A DNA stretch of 64,000 nucleotides from Thermodesulfobacteriota bacterium (GTDB lineage Bacteria; Desulfobacterota; Desulfobacteria; Desulfobacterales; JAUWMJ01), in contig JAXHVO010000014.1 of NCBI GenBank assembly GCA_034189135.1, positions 1 through 64,000 of the forward strand, in the 5' to 3' direction. The notes below the pieces were generated by a model. The model was not told the origin of the DNA, made no database searches, and worked only from the letters and a program-made list of their open reading frames with translations. Below, piece by piece: positions 7,508 through 17,123 of this stretch. The first letter of the stretch is position 1. The number at the start of each line of letters is the position of its first letter. A program made the position numbers and the translations under genes.

Positions 7508-10500
7508 ATGAAAATATGCCAAAAATGTGGACAAATGGTGGCCGAAGAGATCTTGTCCTGCCCTTCTTGCGGGAATGAAGTGGTTGAAGGAAGAAAATAT
7601 ATAGATGATTATCAAATTGTCGAAGTCCTCCACGAAGGATATTCCAGCATCCTATGCCGTGCGATTAAGGAGGGCACGGATGATCCGGTAATGATCCGCA
7701 TTTTCACGCTTCAATCCGGAGTCGATGAGGAGATCGCTGAGCGGCTACAGGAAGAGCTTGAGGAACTTAAGAAGCTTCCGGAAAATTATTTCGTCAGGCA
7801 TTTGGAAATCCGAAAATCATCCGACGGACTTTGGTACAGGGTCAGTGAATGGATTGAAACGGAAACCTGGGGTAATTTGTTGGCCTCCGGTCGCCTCCAG
7901 GACTTTCGAACAGCTTGCAAACTTTTTTACAAGATCGCATCCATTCTCGAGGGTCTCCACCAAATCGGACATTTTATCCCCCACCTTATTTTAAATGACC
8001 TGATTATCATCAAGAACGACAAAAAAGATCTTGAAGTAAAAATAGATTACAAAGTTTCCCGCTTTCTTGATCCCCAGATGGGTCAGTCTCCCCCCATGCT
8101 GAAAAAACTTATTGCCAGCCATCCGGATATTATTCACCAGCGCCCCCTCGATTTCAGGAGTGGAATATGGTCTTTGGGAAAAGCTTTGGTGGAAATTCTT
8201 TCTGCTGACTATGAAATCAAAGATTTTCATGCCAAAATAGATGAATTGCAACTCCCCCAAGATGCTAAAGTTCTGCTAAAAATTATGCTGGCTGACGATC
8301 CCGATCTCAGGCCACAGTCGATGTCAGAGGTGGCTGATAACTTATCGCAGCTAATCGATAGTAAGGCTGAAGCCATACCATCTCCGGTAGTTGAAATCAG
8401 AGGGCTTAAAAAAAGAGTAAGCCTTCTGGTACTTATTTTGTCCATGCTGCTGGTAGTTGGCATATTGGCGTGGCTCTATTTTCCTTTCAAAAATCGAAAT
8501 AGCGAAGAGATCCTTGAAGATTTCGCCAACAGGTATGCGTCATCCGTCGCCTTTGTTTTAGCCGATTACTGGCTGGAAGATGGAAAAAATTATTTTTACC
8601 GCAATCGAACCGAAGGAACCGCCTTTCTGGTGGATAAAGAAGGCTACCTCCTGACCAATCGCCACGTTGCCTGTCCATGGCTGGAGGATAATAACCTTTA
8701 TATACTGATTAACCGGCTCAAACAGCTTCAAAGACCTGTTCGTTTAGGATATCGACTCTTTTTATGGTTTGAAGGGGAAAAAGCCTTTAAACGCCTGCCG
8801 AACTTACCCGGCAGCCCCGATTTAGAAGATATTTATTTTGTTGAATCCGCATATAGTACTGATGGAATTTCCCGGCTGACCATAGCTGGAGTCGCCAAAC
8901 CGCCGGTGAAGACCTGGCAACTGATCAAATCTCCACTTAAGGATGACTTTGCTGTGCTAAAAGTGGACCGGCTTCCTGATGGACTGGTCCCGCTGCCCAT
9001 TGACTATGAAATGGAAGCGTTGAAAATTCAAAAACTTTCACCGGTAATTACACTGGGATTTCCTCTCGGCAGCCGCACCCAGGCAAATACAGTGAATGTC
9101 AGTGTGACCAGGGGACATGTCCGGCGAACATTTGAAAACCTGATTCAGGTGGATACATCCATACACCGGGGTAACAGTGGGGGACCAATTATTGATACCA
9201 GCGGGAAAGTGATCGGTATTGCCTCAAAAGTGGCTGCAGACTACACCGCCGGCCCCAGGCCGGTAATCACTCTTCTGTCGGACATAGGAATGGTACTGCC
9301 CATAACCAAGGCTGCGGCCTTTCTTAATGAATTGAAATCCGGGCAAACCAAATGGAACGGCGTTTTAGACCTATCCGTTGATATCAAGATAAAACAGATT
9401 GCCGATTTGGCCCGTAAGGGGAAATGGGACCAGGCCAGAGCACTGGCCGATAAAGACCTGAAGGTAAGTTTTGATCCCATGCTGGTTATGGCAGCAGGAA
9501 TGATGCACCTTTGTTCAGAAGACTACCAGGGAGCAAAGCACCTTTTCAGCCAAGCTTTATCAATGGATAGCGAAAATAATCAAGCAAGGTGGATGCTTTT
9601 TTTAATCGATTGGATGGAAAACCGGTCAACTGTGAGTCTTTATCGCCAGGAATTAATCGCTTTGGACTGGCGGTCGCCGTTCGAGTTTTACGGTTACCTG
9701 GTGCAGGTTCTGGAAAGACTCATAGATGAAGCCTCAGCCGTTAGGGGTGGGTATTCCGAGGATGAGAAGAGCTGGCTTTACTATATCCTTAGCCTTGTTC
9801 GTCTAAATCAGGGAAACCTGGAAGATTCCGAGACGCTGCTGAGAAAGGCTGTATTGGTCGCTAACAACGACAGCTGGCCTTATCTCCTATCTATTTCCAG
9901 GCTGGAACAGGTTCAAAAACAACGGCTGGCATCCCTGAAAAGAAAAACCAAAAGAACTGGATATCTATCTGATACAAAAAAATTTTCGCAAACAATAAAA
10001 AAAGACTATTTGCTCAAAAAAGAACGCCTTGAAAAACTCGCACCTCTTGTTTCCAGGCTTAAAGCAAATTCCATAACTCCGGGAGACAAGCGGGAAATAT
10101 TAGAAAAAATCATGGAGATTGTTAAAGTTAATGATGCCATCCTCGTGGGGATGGCCTATTACAGCGCGATGAGCGAAGAATGGGAGCTTGCCCTGAAGTA
10201 TGCCCGGGCTTTCCTTGAAGTTGGAGGTCGAGAAAATGCAGGACGTTTAAGCGTTGGTTTGCTGGAGCCCTGTATACTGAACCATATGGGTCGAAAAGAT
10301 GAAGCAATGAAAAGACTCAAAGTGCTCAGTGTTCAGACAAATAATCATTGGTACAGACATATCGCAAAATGCCTGCTGGGTGAAGAAACCGAGCAATCCA
10401 TTGTTAAAAGAACGGGTGAAAGCCCGGAATATATGCTTACCGCCCATTGTGCTCTGGGATTCTGGGCAGAAGGTATCGGTGAAAACAAGAAAGCGTTAAA

Positions 10501-10585
10501 GCACTATAAAGAGGCCCTTGGATCGTATATGGATGACTGGCTCGAATACGAGTTTACCGTGGAGCGGATCAAAAAGTTGAAATAG
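7508..10585 (+). CDS. Zinc-ribbon / pseudokinase / TM / trypsin-like protease / TPR protein
   Basis: A 1025-residue multidomain protein. Residues 1-25 are a zinc ribbon (Cys4, Cys7, Cys18, Cys21). Residues ~32-285 have a Ser/Thr-kinase-like fold but look inactive: the beta-3 lysine is Arg64, the HRD aspartate is replaced (HFI at 155-157), DFG reads DYK at 180-182 and the alpha-F aspartate is Gly219. A transmembrane helix spans ~304-325. A trypsin-like S1C domain follows with an intact triad His386 (TNRHV), Asp480 (DDFAVLKV) and Ser557 (GNSGGP). Residues ~625-1025 are helical TPR-type repeats. Likely topology: kinase-like part in the cytoplasm, protease and TPRs in the periplasm. The ATG at 7508 starts the zinc ribbon; the frame is open to 7466. 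Probably an envelope-stress or signalling protease. Confidence 0.85.
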   Translation: MKICQKCGQMVAEEILSCPSCGNEVVEGRKYIDDYQIVEVLHEGYSSILCRAIKEGTDDPVMIRIFTLQSGVDEEIAERLQEELEELKKLPENYFVRHLEIRKSSDGLWYRVSEWIETETWGNLLASGRLQDFRTACKLFYKIASILEGLHQIGHFIPHLILNDLIIIKNDKKDLEVKIDYKVSRFLDPQMGQSPPMLKKLIASHPDIIHQRPLDFRSGIWSLGKALVEILSADYEIKDFHAKIDELQLPQDAKVLLKIMLADDPDLRPQSMSEVADNLSQLIDSKAEAIPSPVVEIRGLKKRVSLLVLILSMLLVVGILAWLYFPFKNRNSEEILEDFANRYASSVAFVLADYWLEDGKNYFYRNRTEGTAFLVDKEGYLLTNRHVACPWLEDNNLYILINRLKQLQRPVRLGYRLFLWFEGEKAFKRLPNLPGSPDLEDIYFVESAYSTDGISRLTIAGVAKPPVKTWQLIKSPLKDDFAVLKVDRLPDGLVPLPIDYEMEALKIQKLSPVITLGFPLGSRTQANTVNVSVTRGHVRRTFENLIQVDTSIHRGNSGGPIIDTSGKVIGIASKVAADYTAGPRPVITLLSDIGMVLPITKAAAFLNELKSGQTKWNGVLDLSVDIKIKQIADLARKGKWDQARALADKDLKVSFDPMLVMAAGMMHLCSEDYQGAKHLFSQALSMDSENNQARWMLFLIDWMENRSTVSLYRQELIALDWRSPFEFYGYLVQVLERLIDEASAVRGGYSEDEKSWLYYILSLVRLNQGNLEDSETLLRKAVLVANNDSWPYLLSISRLEQVQKQRLASLKRKTKRTGYLSDTKKFSQTIKKDYLLKKERLEKLAPLVSRLKANSITPGDKREILEKIMEIVKVNDAILVGMAYYSAMSEEWELALKYARAFLEVGGRENAGRLSVGLLEPCILNHMGRKDEAMKRLKVLSVQTNNHWYRHIAKCLLGEETEQSIVKRTGESPEYMLTAHCALGFWAEGIGENKKALKHYKEALGSYMDDWLEYEFTVERIKKLK

Positions 10586-10595
10586 ATTTCAAAAC

Positions 10596-10619
10596 AGACA
10601 CTCATAAAAGGGAGTGTCT
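10596..10619 (+). terminator. Stem-loop after the pseudokinase-protease gene
   Basis: AGACACTC at 10596-10603 pairs with GAGTGTCT at 10612-10619 over an 8-base loop, 10 bp after the stop codon. The following CTCATTTAG is a weak U-tract. A plausible intrinsic terminator. Confidence 0.5.
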
Positions 10620-10695
10620 CTCATTTAGTAGAAAGGGTAAGTTAAGCAAGATCAAAATATAATGAATTAAAGGGCTGCAAAGTTTTTCATTCTCT

Positions 10696-10966
10696 ACTCA
10701 GTTTGTCCGAAGAAGTGCCCCAATCCCAATTGGTTAAACCCGATTTCCCGATAAATAGCCGGCTGCCACTCTTATGGAAAAATTTGAAGAGGGCTTTATG
10801 TTTTCCTATCATGATGATACTTGGTGCCGGTTTGACAAAACCAGACCTACTTAATTGGGGGGTCGCAATGGCCTTTTTTGTGAACTGTTTGATCTTTAAG
10901 GATTGTTATACTGTTTGCCATATTGGTCAGTCAGGGGAAGCGTCCATTTGCCCGGACGAACTGAGT
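10696..10966. repeat. Inverted-repeat element, copy 1 (MITE-like)
   Basis: This gene-free stretch is bounded by ACTCAGTTTGTCCG (10696-10709) and its near-perfect inverse CGGACGAACTGAGT (10953-10966). The left end, 10696-10720, matches the right end of a second element at 35248-35272 in 21 of 25 positions after inversion. A box at 10867-10899 (GCCTTTTTTGTGAA...) also recurs at 34982-35014, and CATTTGCCC follows in both. A 90-codon frame inside lacks protein character. It fills most of the 406-bp gap between the protease gene and the thiolase. Probably a non-autonomous mobile element; no transposase of the family is in the window. Confidence 0.6.
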
Positions 10967-10991
10967 GGCGATTGAAAAACTCCCCGACCCT

Positions 10992-12260
10992 TCATTTAAT
11001 CCTTTTAAGGGTTGTGGCGCAGTTCGTAACCGCCGAGCCACCGACATTAAAAACAACCCCGATTTCCGGCTGTCGCTTTTGAGGTGCTGCGCCTATCGGC
11101 TCACCCACCAGCTGTTTATAAGCCAGGGCATGCATGGAAGTGCCGGTGGCACCCACCGGATGGCCTTTGGACTTCAGACCTCCGGAAAGGTTTATCGGAC
11201 AGTCATCATCCCGTGTATACTTTCCTTCAATAAAATCCCACCCACCCTGACCATCTTTGGAGAGGCCAAGTGCTTCCACACTGAGAATTTGATTGATGGT
11301 AAAACAATCATGAACTTCAGCGAAGTCAACGTCTTCTATGGTAATACCGGCCTCCTCAAACGATTTATTAATCGCCTGTTTACCCGCTGTGAGCTCATGC
11401 ATATTGGGTCGTACATTTTCCGCCAGCCTTTCGGTGGTTTGGCCAATGCCGGTGATTTCAACAGCCCTGTTGCTGATAGAGACGGCTTCATCGGTGGGAG
11501 CGATAACCAGGGCGGCCGCTCCGTCGGTCACCAGTGAGCAATCGTGCAATCTCAACGGAGGGGCAATCATGGGATTGCCTCCCTTACCTCCATCAGGGAG
11601 GCTTAAGATTGCTTCTGAATTGGTAAGGCCCAGCCTGTCCGGCGGACTTCCCTTACCGAAATGGGCCAGAGGATTTTCCAAACCGTTACGGTAGCATAGA
11701 GCTGATACGGCTGCCAGCATTTGCCGTAATTCTTCGGCACTGTACCCGTAATGCGCTTGATAGCCTTTGGCATATTCGGCAAACAGGCCCGGAAACGTCA
11801 TTCCTTTTGAACCCTCTGTGGGCCAGTGGGATGAACAGGCCAGTACGTGGGTCATGTCTTTGGTGCTTAGCAGATTCATTTTTTCCACGCCGATAATAAG
11901 CGCTCTGTTAAATCGTCCGGATTCGATCCCATATACGGCATTATAGAGCGCCACCGATGATGATGCACAGGCTCCTTCTGTGCGTGTGGTGGGAATAAAA
12001 CGCATCGATTCAGGGGCCACTTCCAGTCCCAGCGGTCCGACATGCTCTTGATTAAGAAAGAGTGAAGGGGAACAGGAGCCAACCCAGATGCCGTCAATCT
12101 CCTCCGGCTCCAGGCCGGCATCTGCAAGGGCACCTTTCCCGGCCTCGATCAACAAATCATAGTAGGAGACCATGTCTTTGACCTCTCCCGTTTCTCTGTT
12201 TTTTTCAACAAACGCCCCAAACTTTGTATTGTATGCACCAATGATGCTGACTTTACTCAT
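10992..12260 (-). CDS. Thiolase-family acetyl-CoA C-acyltransferase
   Basis: A 422-residue thiolase-superfamily enzyme. Active-site Cys98 lies in EGACASSS, the conserved histidine in EVHDCFT, and the C-terminal loop is NLSGGLKSKGHPVGATG. It belongs to the same broad SCP-x-like branch as the thiolase at 2199 but is only distantly related, with a different N-terminus and insertions. It should thiolyse or form 3-ketoacyl-CoA in the cytoplasm. GGAAAAC precedes the start. It lies 115 bp downstream of a co-directional SDR gene; the pair probably forms one operon fed by the -24/-12 promoter candidate at 13206-13221. No DUF35 partner is adjacent, unlike the first thiolase. Confidence 0.88.
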   Translation of the reverse strand: MSKVSIIGAYNTKFGAFVEKNRETGEVKDMVSYYDLLIEAGKGALADAGLEPEEIDGIWVGSCSPSLFLNQEHVGPLGLEVAPESMRFIPTTRTEGACASSSVALYNAVYGIESGRFNRALIIGVEKMNLLSTKDMTHVLACSSHWPTEGSKGMTFPGLFAEYAKGYQAHYGYSAEELRQMLAAVSALCYRNGLENPLAHFGKGSPPDRLGLTNSEAILSLPDGGKGGNPMIAPPLRLHDCSLVTDGAAALVIAPTDEAVSISNRAVEITGIGQTTERLAENVRPNMHELTAGKQAINKSFEEAGITIEDVDFAEVHDCFTINQILSVEALGLSKDGQGGWDFIEGKYTRDDDCPINLSGGLKSKGHPVGATGTSMHALAYKQLVGEPIGAAPQKRQPEIGVVFNVGGSAVTNCATTLKRIK

Positions 12261-12375
12261 GAGTTTTCCTTTCGACTAATATCAGTTTACCCGGTTTGCC
12301 CGCTAGAAACAACCGGTCAAAACCAGACGTGATGTGTCACAATCCAAGGTTGCCTCTTAGACCACTTAAAGGATT

Positions 12376-13161
12376 CTATCCTTTAGACCCCAGGCGTAAT
12401 CCTCCGTGCACAAAAAACACCTCCCCGGCCAGGGCTTCGTTTCGATAGAGTTCGCCGGCTAAGGATGCCACCTCCTCAGGTTCAATCAAACGGCCGATGG
12501 GAACATCCTGCAATATTTTATCCAAGGCTTTTTGATTCATGCCCTTTAAGATGGCCGTGGCACAATATCCCGGCGCAATGGCCACACAACGGATTTTATC
12601 GGAAAGACCGCGACGGAAAAATTCCGCGGTAAGCACTTTCGGCATCACCGACATGGCCGCTTTGGTAGAAGAATAGTTGATCTGACCGGCCGTACCCAGA
12701 GAACCTGTGGAAGATACCAGGCAAATGAGTCCTTTGCAGTTGTGGTTGATCATCCGTTCGGTGCACTCGCGTACCGTTAAAAATACACCGGTCAGGTTAA
12801 TGTCCACCACTTTTTGAAACTGATCCAGGGCCATTTTCTTTTTCACTTTACCGGTTTCTCGATCTGTGGCTACCATAAGCCCGTCCATTATAATTCCGGC
12901 AAAGGGCGCCACCAGGTTAATCCGACCATATTTTTCTATGGCCACATCTGCCAGCCGGGCACAATCGTTTTCATCAGTTACGTTACAGATAACCGTCGCC
13001 ACTTCTCCGGTGATTTTTTCAGCCGCATTTTTTAATGGTTGTTCAGCAATATCGCCGATAACCACTTTTCCTCCTCGTTGCGTCCAGTACCGGGCCATTG
13101 CCAGTCCGATACCACTGGTACCGCCGGTAATCACCGCCACAGAATCTTTTATTTCCAGCAT
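12376..13161 (-). CDS. Short-chain dehydrogenase/reductase
   Basis: A 261-residue classical SDR with cofactor motif TGGTSGIG at residues 12-19, an acidic residue after beta-2 (GDIAEQ) favouring NAD(H), and catalytic Ser150 or Ser151, Tyr163 and Lys167 (YSSTK). The usual NNAG is replaced by PFAG at 86-89, a mild deviation. It probably oxidises a 3-hydroxyacyl-CoA or secondary alcohol upstream of the thiolase that follows. GAGGGGGATATC before the ATG is a strong ribosome-binding site. Substrate unknown. Confidence 0.87.
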   Translation of the reverse strand: MLEIKDSVAVITGGTSGIGLAMARYWTQRGGKVVIGDIAEQPLKNAAEKITGEVATVICNVTDENDCARLADVAIEKYGRINLVAPFAGIIMDGLMVATDRETGKVKKKMALDQFQKVVDINLTGVFLTVRECTERMINHNCKGLICLVSSTGSLGTAGQINYSSTKAAMSVMPKVLTAEFFRRGLSDKIRCVAIAPGYCATAILKGMNQKALDKILQDVPIGRLIEPEEVASLAGELYRNEALAGEVFFVHGGLRLGSKG

Positions 13162-13205
13162 GATATCCCCCTCACATTTTTATATTTACTCACAGTATTT
13201 TAATC

Positions 13206-13221
13206 TGCAAACATTATACCA
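13206..13221 (-). promoter_or_regulatory. Candidate sigma-54 promoter for the SDR/thiolase operon
   Basis: Read on the minus strand the site is TTGGTATAATGTTTGCAG: GG at 13220-13219 and GC at 13208-13207, exactly 10 bases apart as sigma-54 requires. The -12 box TTTGCA is good, but the -24 box lacks the usual CAC after TGG. It lies about 45 bp before the start codon at 13161. Weaker than the promoter at 13282, but correctly placed. Confidence 0.45.
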
Positions 13222-13281
13222 AATTGAAACATAGAAGATTTTTTTTAGGCAAAAGTATATCAGTCACTCAAATTTTACCTG

Positions 13282-13297
13282 AGGCACTGTTTTTGCA
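13282..13297 (+). promoter_or_regulatory. Sigma-54 promoter of the CoA-transferase gene
   Basis: AGGCACTGTTTTTGCA fits the -24/-12 consensus TGGCAC-N5-TTGCA at all but one key position, with GG (13283-13284) and GC (13295-13296) separated by 10 bases. The predicted start of transcription is about 13308, giving a leader of roughly 90 nt before the ATG at 13400. A sigma-54 activator gene follows immediately downstream, convergent with the CoA-transferase. Confidence 0.72.
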
Positions 13298-13399
13298 AGG
13301 GAATTTTACGGGATGAGATCTCAATAATCTTTCCTAAATTTGACCCGTTGAGCGAGCCAAACCAATTTTTCACTCAAATATCAACAGGGAGGCGAAAAT

Positions 13400-15394
13400 A
13401 TGAAGGGCATAGAAGGACAAAAAAAACATCCGGTACTTTCTTCCTTACCTCCACAAAGAGCCAAAAAAGGAAAAATTGTGTCGGCTGAAGAAGCCATTCG
13501 GGTGATTCGAGATGGTGACACCGTGGCAACCGGGGGTTTTGTGGGGACCGGTTTTCCCGAAGAGTTGGCGGTGGTTTTGGAACAATATTTTCTGGAAAAT
13601 AAAAAACCCAAAAATCTGACCCTGGTATATGCCGCCGGTCAGGGGGACGGTGCAGACAGGGGACTGAATCATCTCGGACATGAAGGGCTTGTAAAAAAAG
13701 TCATTGGCGGTCACTGGGGACTGGTTCCCAAGCTGCAAAAACTGGCGGTGGAAAATAAAATTGTGGCTTACAATCTTCCCCAGGGCGTTATTTCGCATAT
13801 GTATCGGGACATTGCTGCAAAGAAACCGCGAACCATTACTTCGGTGGGGCTTGGCACTTTTGTCGACCCCAGGAATGGCGGCGGAAAACTTAACGATTTG
13901 ACCACAGATGACATGGTAGAACTGATCATATTTGATGACAATGAATACCTGGCCTACAAGACGTTCCCCATAAGCGTGGCGATTCTGCGGGGGACCACCG
14001 CCGATACAAACGGTAATATCACCATGGAAAAAGAAGCCCTGACACTGGAATCGCTTGCCATCGCAACGGCAGCTAAGAATTCGGGTGGTTTTGTCATTGT
14101 ACAGGTGGAAAGAATTGCCGAGCCCGGTACATTAAATGCCAGGCAGGTAAAAATTCCCGGTATTATGGTGGACTGTGTGGTGGTTTCCCGACCGGAGAAC
14201 CACTGGCAGACATTTGCCGATAGGTATAACCCGTCTTTCAGCAGTGAGGTTAAGGTCCCCATTCAATCGGTTGCCGCTATGGAGATGAGCGCCCGAAAAA
14301 TCATTGCCCGCCGGGCCGCTTTTGAGCTAAAGGCCAACAGCGTGGTGAATCTGGGAATCGGCATGCCGGAAGGCATCGCCAATGTGGCCAACGAAGAAAA
14401 AATACTTGATCATATCACCCTGACTGCAGAGCCTGGTGTTATTGGCGGAATCCCGGCAGGCGGTCTTAATTTCGGTGCTGCAACCAACACCGAAGCGGTA
14501 ATCGACCAACCCAATCAGTTTGATTTTTACGATGGCGGGGGGCTGGACCTGGCTTTTCTGGGGCTGGCCCAGGCCGATAAAAACGGCAATTTAAACGTCA
14601 GTAAATTCGGACCTAAGCTGGCAGGTGCCGGCGGTTTTATCAATATCAGTCAGAATGCGAAAAAAATTTTTTTTGTGGGCACCTTCACGGCCGCCGGTTT
14701 GAAGATTTCTTTAAATGGGGAAGGCTTGAATATTGAGCAGGAAGGAAAAGTAAATAAATTTACCGACCGGGTGGAGCATGTCACTTTCAGTGGCGAATAC
14801 GCCCGTAGGAAAAATCAATCGGTGATGTATATAACCGAGCGTTGTGTTTTCACCCTGACTGATGAGGGTATGGAGTTGATTGAAATCGCACCGGGGGTGG
14901 ATATTGAAAAAGACATACTGGGCCACATGGATTTCAAACCGATTATCCACGGTGCGCCGCGGCAAATGGACGCCAGGATCTTCAGGCCGGAGCCTATGGG
15001 GCTGAAAGATGACCTTCTCACCCTCAGATTGGAAGATCGTTTTACCTATGATCCGGTGGAAAATTTATTTTTTGTTAATTTTGAACGATTTTCAGTGACT
15101 TCCAGTGAGATGGTGAATGACATTAAAAAAGCGGTGGAAAAGATTCTTTCACCATTGGGTCAAAAGGTCTACACCATTGTCAATTACGATGATTTCAACA
15201 TTTTACCCGACCTGGTGGACGATTACACCGACATGGTTAAGTATCTGGTTGATCATTATTATTCAGGGGTGACGCGCTACACCACCAGTGCTTTTCTCAG
15301 AATGAAACTGGGGGGCGCATTGCAACAGCGTGATGTGGCGCCGCATATTTATGAGAGCAGTGAAGAGGCATCCCGTGCGCTAAAACGCGGGTGA
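13400..15394 (+). CDS. Fused alpha/beta acyl-CoA:acetate/3-ketoacid CoA-transferase with C-terminal extension
   Basis: A 664-residue family I CoA-transferase with both half-domains in one chain, as in propionate CoA-transferase and YdiF. The N-terminal half carries [11 protein letters not shown] (residues 45-55); the second half begins near residue 300 and holds the catalytic glutamate Glu344 in TAEPGVIGG, which forms the glutamyl-CoA thioester. Family members of this type are usually about 520-530 residues; here roughly 130-140 extra residues follow residue 525. Its job is to activate a carboxylic acid by moving CoA from acetyl-CoA or a similar donor, cytoplasmically. GGGAGG precedes the ATG. 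The sigma-54 promoter upstream implies activation by the neighbouring regulator. Confidence 0.88.
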   Translation: MKGIEGQKKHPVLSSLPPQRAKKGKIVSAEEAIRVIRDGDTVATGGFVGTGFPEELAVVLEQYFLENKKPKNLTLVYAAGQGDGADRGLNHLGHEGLVKKVIGGHWGLVPKLQKLAVENKIVAYNLPQGVISHMYRDIAAKKPRTITSVGLGTFVDPRNGGGKLNDLTTDDMVELIIFDDNEYLAYKTFPISVAILRGTTADTNGNITMEKEALTLESLAIATAAKNSGGFVIVQVERIAEPGTLNARQVKIPGIMVDCVVVSRPENHWQTFADRYNPSFSSEVKVPIQSVAAMEMSARKIIARRAAFELKANSVVNLGIGMPEGIANVANEEKILDHITLTAEPGVIGGIPAGGLNFGAATNTEAVIDQPNQFDFYDGGGLDLAFLGLAQADKNGNLNVSKFGPKLAGAGGFINISQNAKKIFFVGTFTAAGLKISLNGEGLNIEQEGKVNKFTDRVEHVTFSGEYARRKNQSVMYITERCVFTLTDEGMELIEIAPGVDIEKDILGHMDFKPIIHGAPRQMDARIFRPEPMGLKDDLLTLRLEDRFTYDPVENLFFVNFERFSVTSSEMVNDIKKAVEKILSPLGQKVYTIVNYDDFNILPDLVDDYTDMVKYLVDHYYSGVTRYTTSAFLRMKLGGALQQRDVAPHIYESSEEASRALKRG

Positions 15395-15417
15395 TGCTCA
15401 CCAACCTTATAATGCTC

Positions 15418-15443
15418 GATGGCCCTTCGCTCTCAGGGCCATC
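15418..15443. terminator. Shared terminator between CoA-transferase and regulator
   Basis: GATGGCCC at 15418-15425 and GGGCCATC at 15436-15443 form a perfect GC-rich 8-bp stem with a 10-base loop between the convergent CoA-transferase (+) and regulator (-) genes. AT-rich flanks on both sides suit a bidirectional terminator. Confidence 0.7.
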
Positions 15444-15470
15444 ATTAATATGTATCAATTTGGCTACAGG

Positions 15471-16895
15471 TTAATCCGGCTGAAGCGCAATACTGTACTT
15501 TTTCATCTTCTTATATAAAAGCGTACGATGGATGCCGAGCAGACCGGCGGCCTTTGCCTTGTTATAATTTGTTTCTTCCAGGGCAAATAAAATGGCCTCT
15601 CTTTCTGCCGCTGCCTGGGCTTCTTTAATTGATGATTGATTGTTTTGTATGGTCTGTTGCCGGCCCCGGCTAAGATAAAGCGGCAGGTCTTTTACCTGAA
15701 TGGTGTGACCCTCCAGAGCAGACAGCGCCCGCTCCAGGACATTGGACAGTTCCCGCACATTTCCCGGCCAATCCGCCTCTCTGAGTATGGCCTCCGTACT
15801 TTTATCCAACCGGATGCCCGACATGGTTGCCTCCTGTGCCAGATTTTTCAGCAGATACCGTGCCAGAAGAACAATATCGCTTCGTCTTTTACGCAACGGT
15901 GTAATGTGGATCGGTATAACGTTCAGTCGATAAAAAAGGTCCTTACGAAATCGGCCACTGTCCACCATTTCTTCCAAGTTCTGATTGGTGGCGGCAATGA
16001 GGCGAAAATCAGATCGGATGAGCTTGTTTCCCCCCACCCGTTCGAATTCCTTTTCTTCCAGAACCCTGAGCAGTTTGGGTTGCATTTCCAGAGGTAGATC
16101 CCCTATCTCGTCCAGAAATATTGTGCCCTTTTGGGCCAATTCAAATTTTCCGGGTTTGCCGCCGGCTCGTGCCCCGGTAAACGCCCCTTTTTCATAGCCG
16201 AAAAGTTCCGATTCCAGTAAATCCTTGGGGATTGCCGCACAGTTGATACGGACAAAGGGGTATAGCTTGCGGAGACTGGCGTGATGTATGGCCTGGGCAA
16301 ACAGCTCTTTACCGGTACCGCTCTCTCCGGATATCAGCACCGGAAACTGGTTGGTGGACGCAATGAGGGCTTCTTTTTTTAATGATTTAATGGTCTTGCC
16401 GTGTCCAATGATGCTGTCGAACGTGTACTTGGTCGAACGCAAATTAAAAAGCTCTTCCTCATACAGCTTGACCTTCGATTCCAGCAGAGAAAGGTTTTTG
16501 GCCAGCTTGCCCACGTCCCTGACATCTTTGAACATCACCTGTCCGAAGACTGCGATGACCTGACCCTCTTTTTTGATCGGAATCCGTTGAACCACCATTT
16601 TTTGCCCCTTAATGCGATGGGATCGGTTAATTTCCGGTTTACCGGTTTTGGCCACAATATGCATGCGACTGTTTTCAATCGCTTCCGTGCAGTGTTTACC
16701 AATCTGTTCCGCAGGGTTTAGTCCCAAAAAATGACCGTAAGGCCTGTTAAAGTGGGTAATAAAGCCTTTGGCATCCGTTACCATGGAACCGTTATAAATA
16801 CTGTCAAAGATGAGCCGGTACATCTCAAGTTGTTCCCGGGTTTTTTTCAACTCTCGGCGGAGTTTTTTATCTTCCATGAGGTCTTCCTCCGACAA
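15471..16895 (-). CDS. Sigma-54-dependent transcriptional activator (PAS-AAA+-Fis)
   Basis: A 474-residue enhancer-binding protein. A coiled segment (residues ~8-25) leads into a PAS domain (~25-130), probably the sensor. The AAA+ domain has Walker A GESGTGKE, the sigma-54 contact loop GAFTGA intact, Walker [10 protein letters not shown] and arginine-finger region [10 protein letters not shown]. The C-terminus has a Fis-type helix-turn-helix ([21 protein letters not shown], last ~40 residues). No response-regulator receiver domain is present, so it senses directly, possibly a small acid, ketone or CoA ester. It sits between two sigma-54 promoter candidates (13282 and 17108) and so probably activates the genes on both sides. 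Confidence 0.93.
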   Translation of the reverse strand: MSEEDLMEDKKLRRELKKTREQLEMYRLIFDSIYNGSMVTDAKGFITHFNRPYGHFLGLNPAEQIGKHCTEAIENSRMHIVAKTGKPEINRSHRIKGQKMVVQRIPIKKEGQVIAVFGQVMFKDVRDVGKLAKNLSLLESKVKLYEEELFNLRSTKYTFDSIIGHGKTIKSLKKEALIASTNQFPVLISGESGTGKELFAQAIHHASLRKLYPFVRINCAAIPKDLLESELFGYEKGAFTGARAGGKPGKFELAQKGTIFLDEIGDLPLEMQPKLLRVLEEKEFERVGGNKLIRSDFRLIAATNQNLEEMVDSGRFRKDLFYRLNVIPIHITPLRKRRSDIVLLARYLLKNLAQEATMSGIRLDKSTEAILREADWPGNVRELSNVLERALSALEGHTIQVKDLPLYLSRGRQQTIQNNQSSIKEAQAAAEREAILFALEETNYNKAKAAGLLGIHRTLLYKKMKKYSIALQPD

Positions 16896-16929
16896 CTTGG
16901 AAAAACGGTATTTATGGACGACTTATTAT

Positions 16930-16965
16930 TGTATCAACGAGGCGACATGTATAGATTTTGATACA
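16930..16965. promoter_or_regulatory. Inverted repeat, candidate activator binding site
   Basis: TGTATCAA at 16930-16937 and TTGATACA at 16958-16965 are perfect inverse copies with a 20-base spacer. The site is just upstream of the activator gene and about 190 bp before the predicted start at the -24/-12 promoter (17108), a usual distance for a sigma-54 enhancer. It may also mediate autoregulation of the activator. Confidence 0.45.
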
Positions 16966-17107
16966 GTTTTTGTATATACCTTGGACGATGCTGTGTCGAG
17001 AAAAAAATGAATATCACTTATAAATTTAAGCCAATCCGTGTGAGTATACCCTGCAAGATCGACAGGCGGTGTCTTTAAAAATTTTCCCTTGGACCTCACT
17101 TAAGTTG

Positions 17108-17123
17108 TGGCCTGAAATTTGCA
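17108..17123 (+). promoter_or_regulatory. Sigma-54 promoter of the SDR-TRAP block
   Basis: TGGCCTGAAATTTGCA has GG at 17109-17110 and GC at 17121-17122 with exactly 10 bases between and a perfect TTTGCA -12 box. The predicted transcription start is near 17134, about 42 nt before the GTG start at 17176. Confidence 0.7.

Noticed and set aside
10703-10975. A 90-codon frame in the first repeat element
   Set aside because: It is spanned by the repeat, has no start signal and no recognisable protein features.
10965-11537. A 190-codon plus-strand frame
   Set aside because: Antisense to the thiolase at 10992-12260; no motif, no ribosome-binding site.
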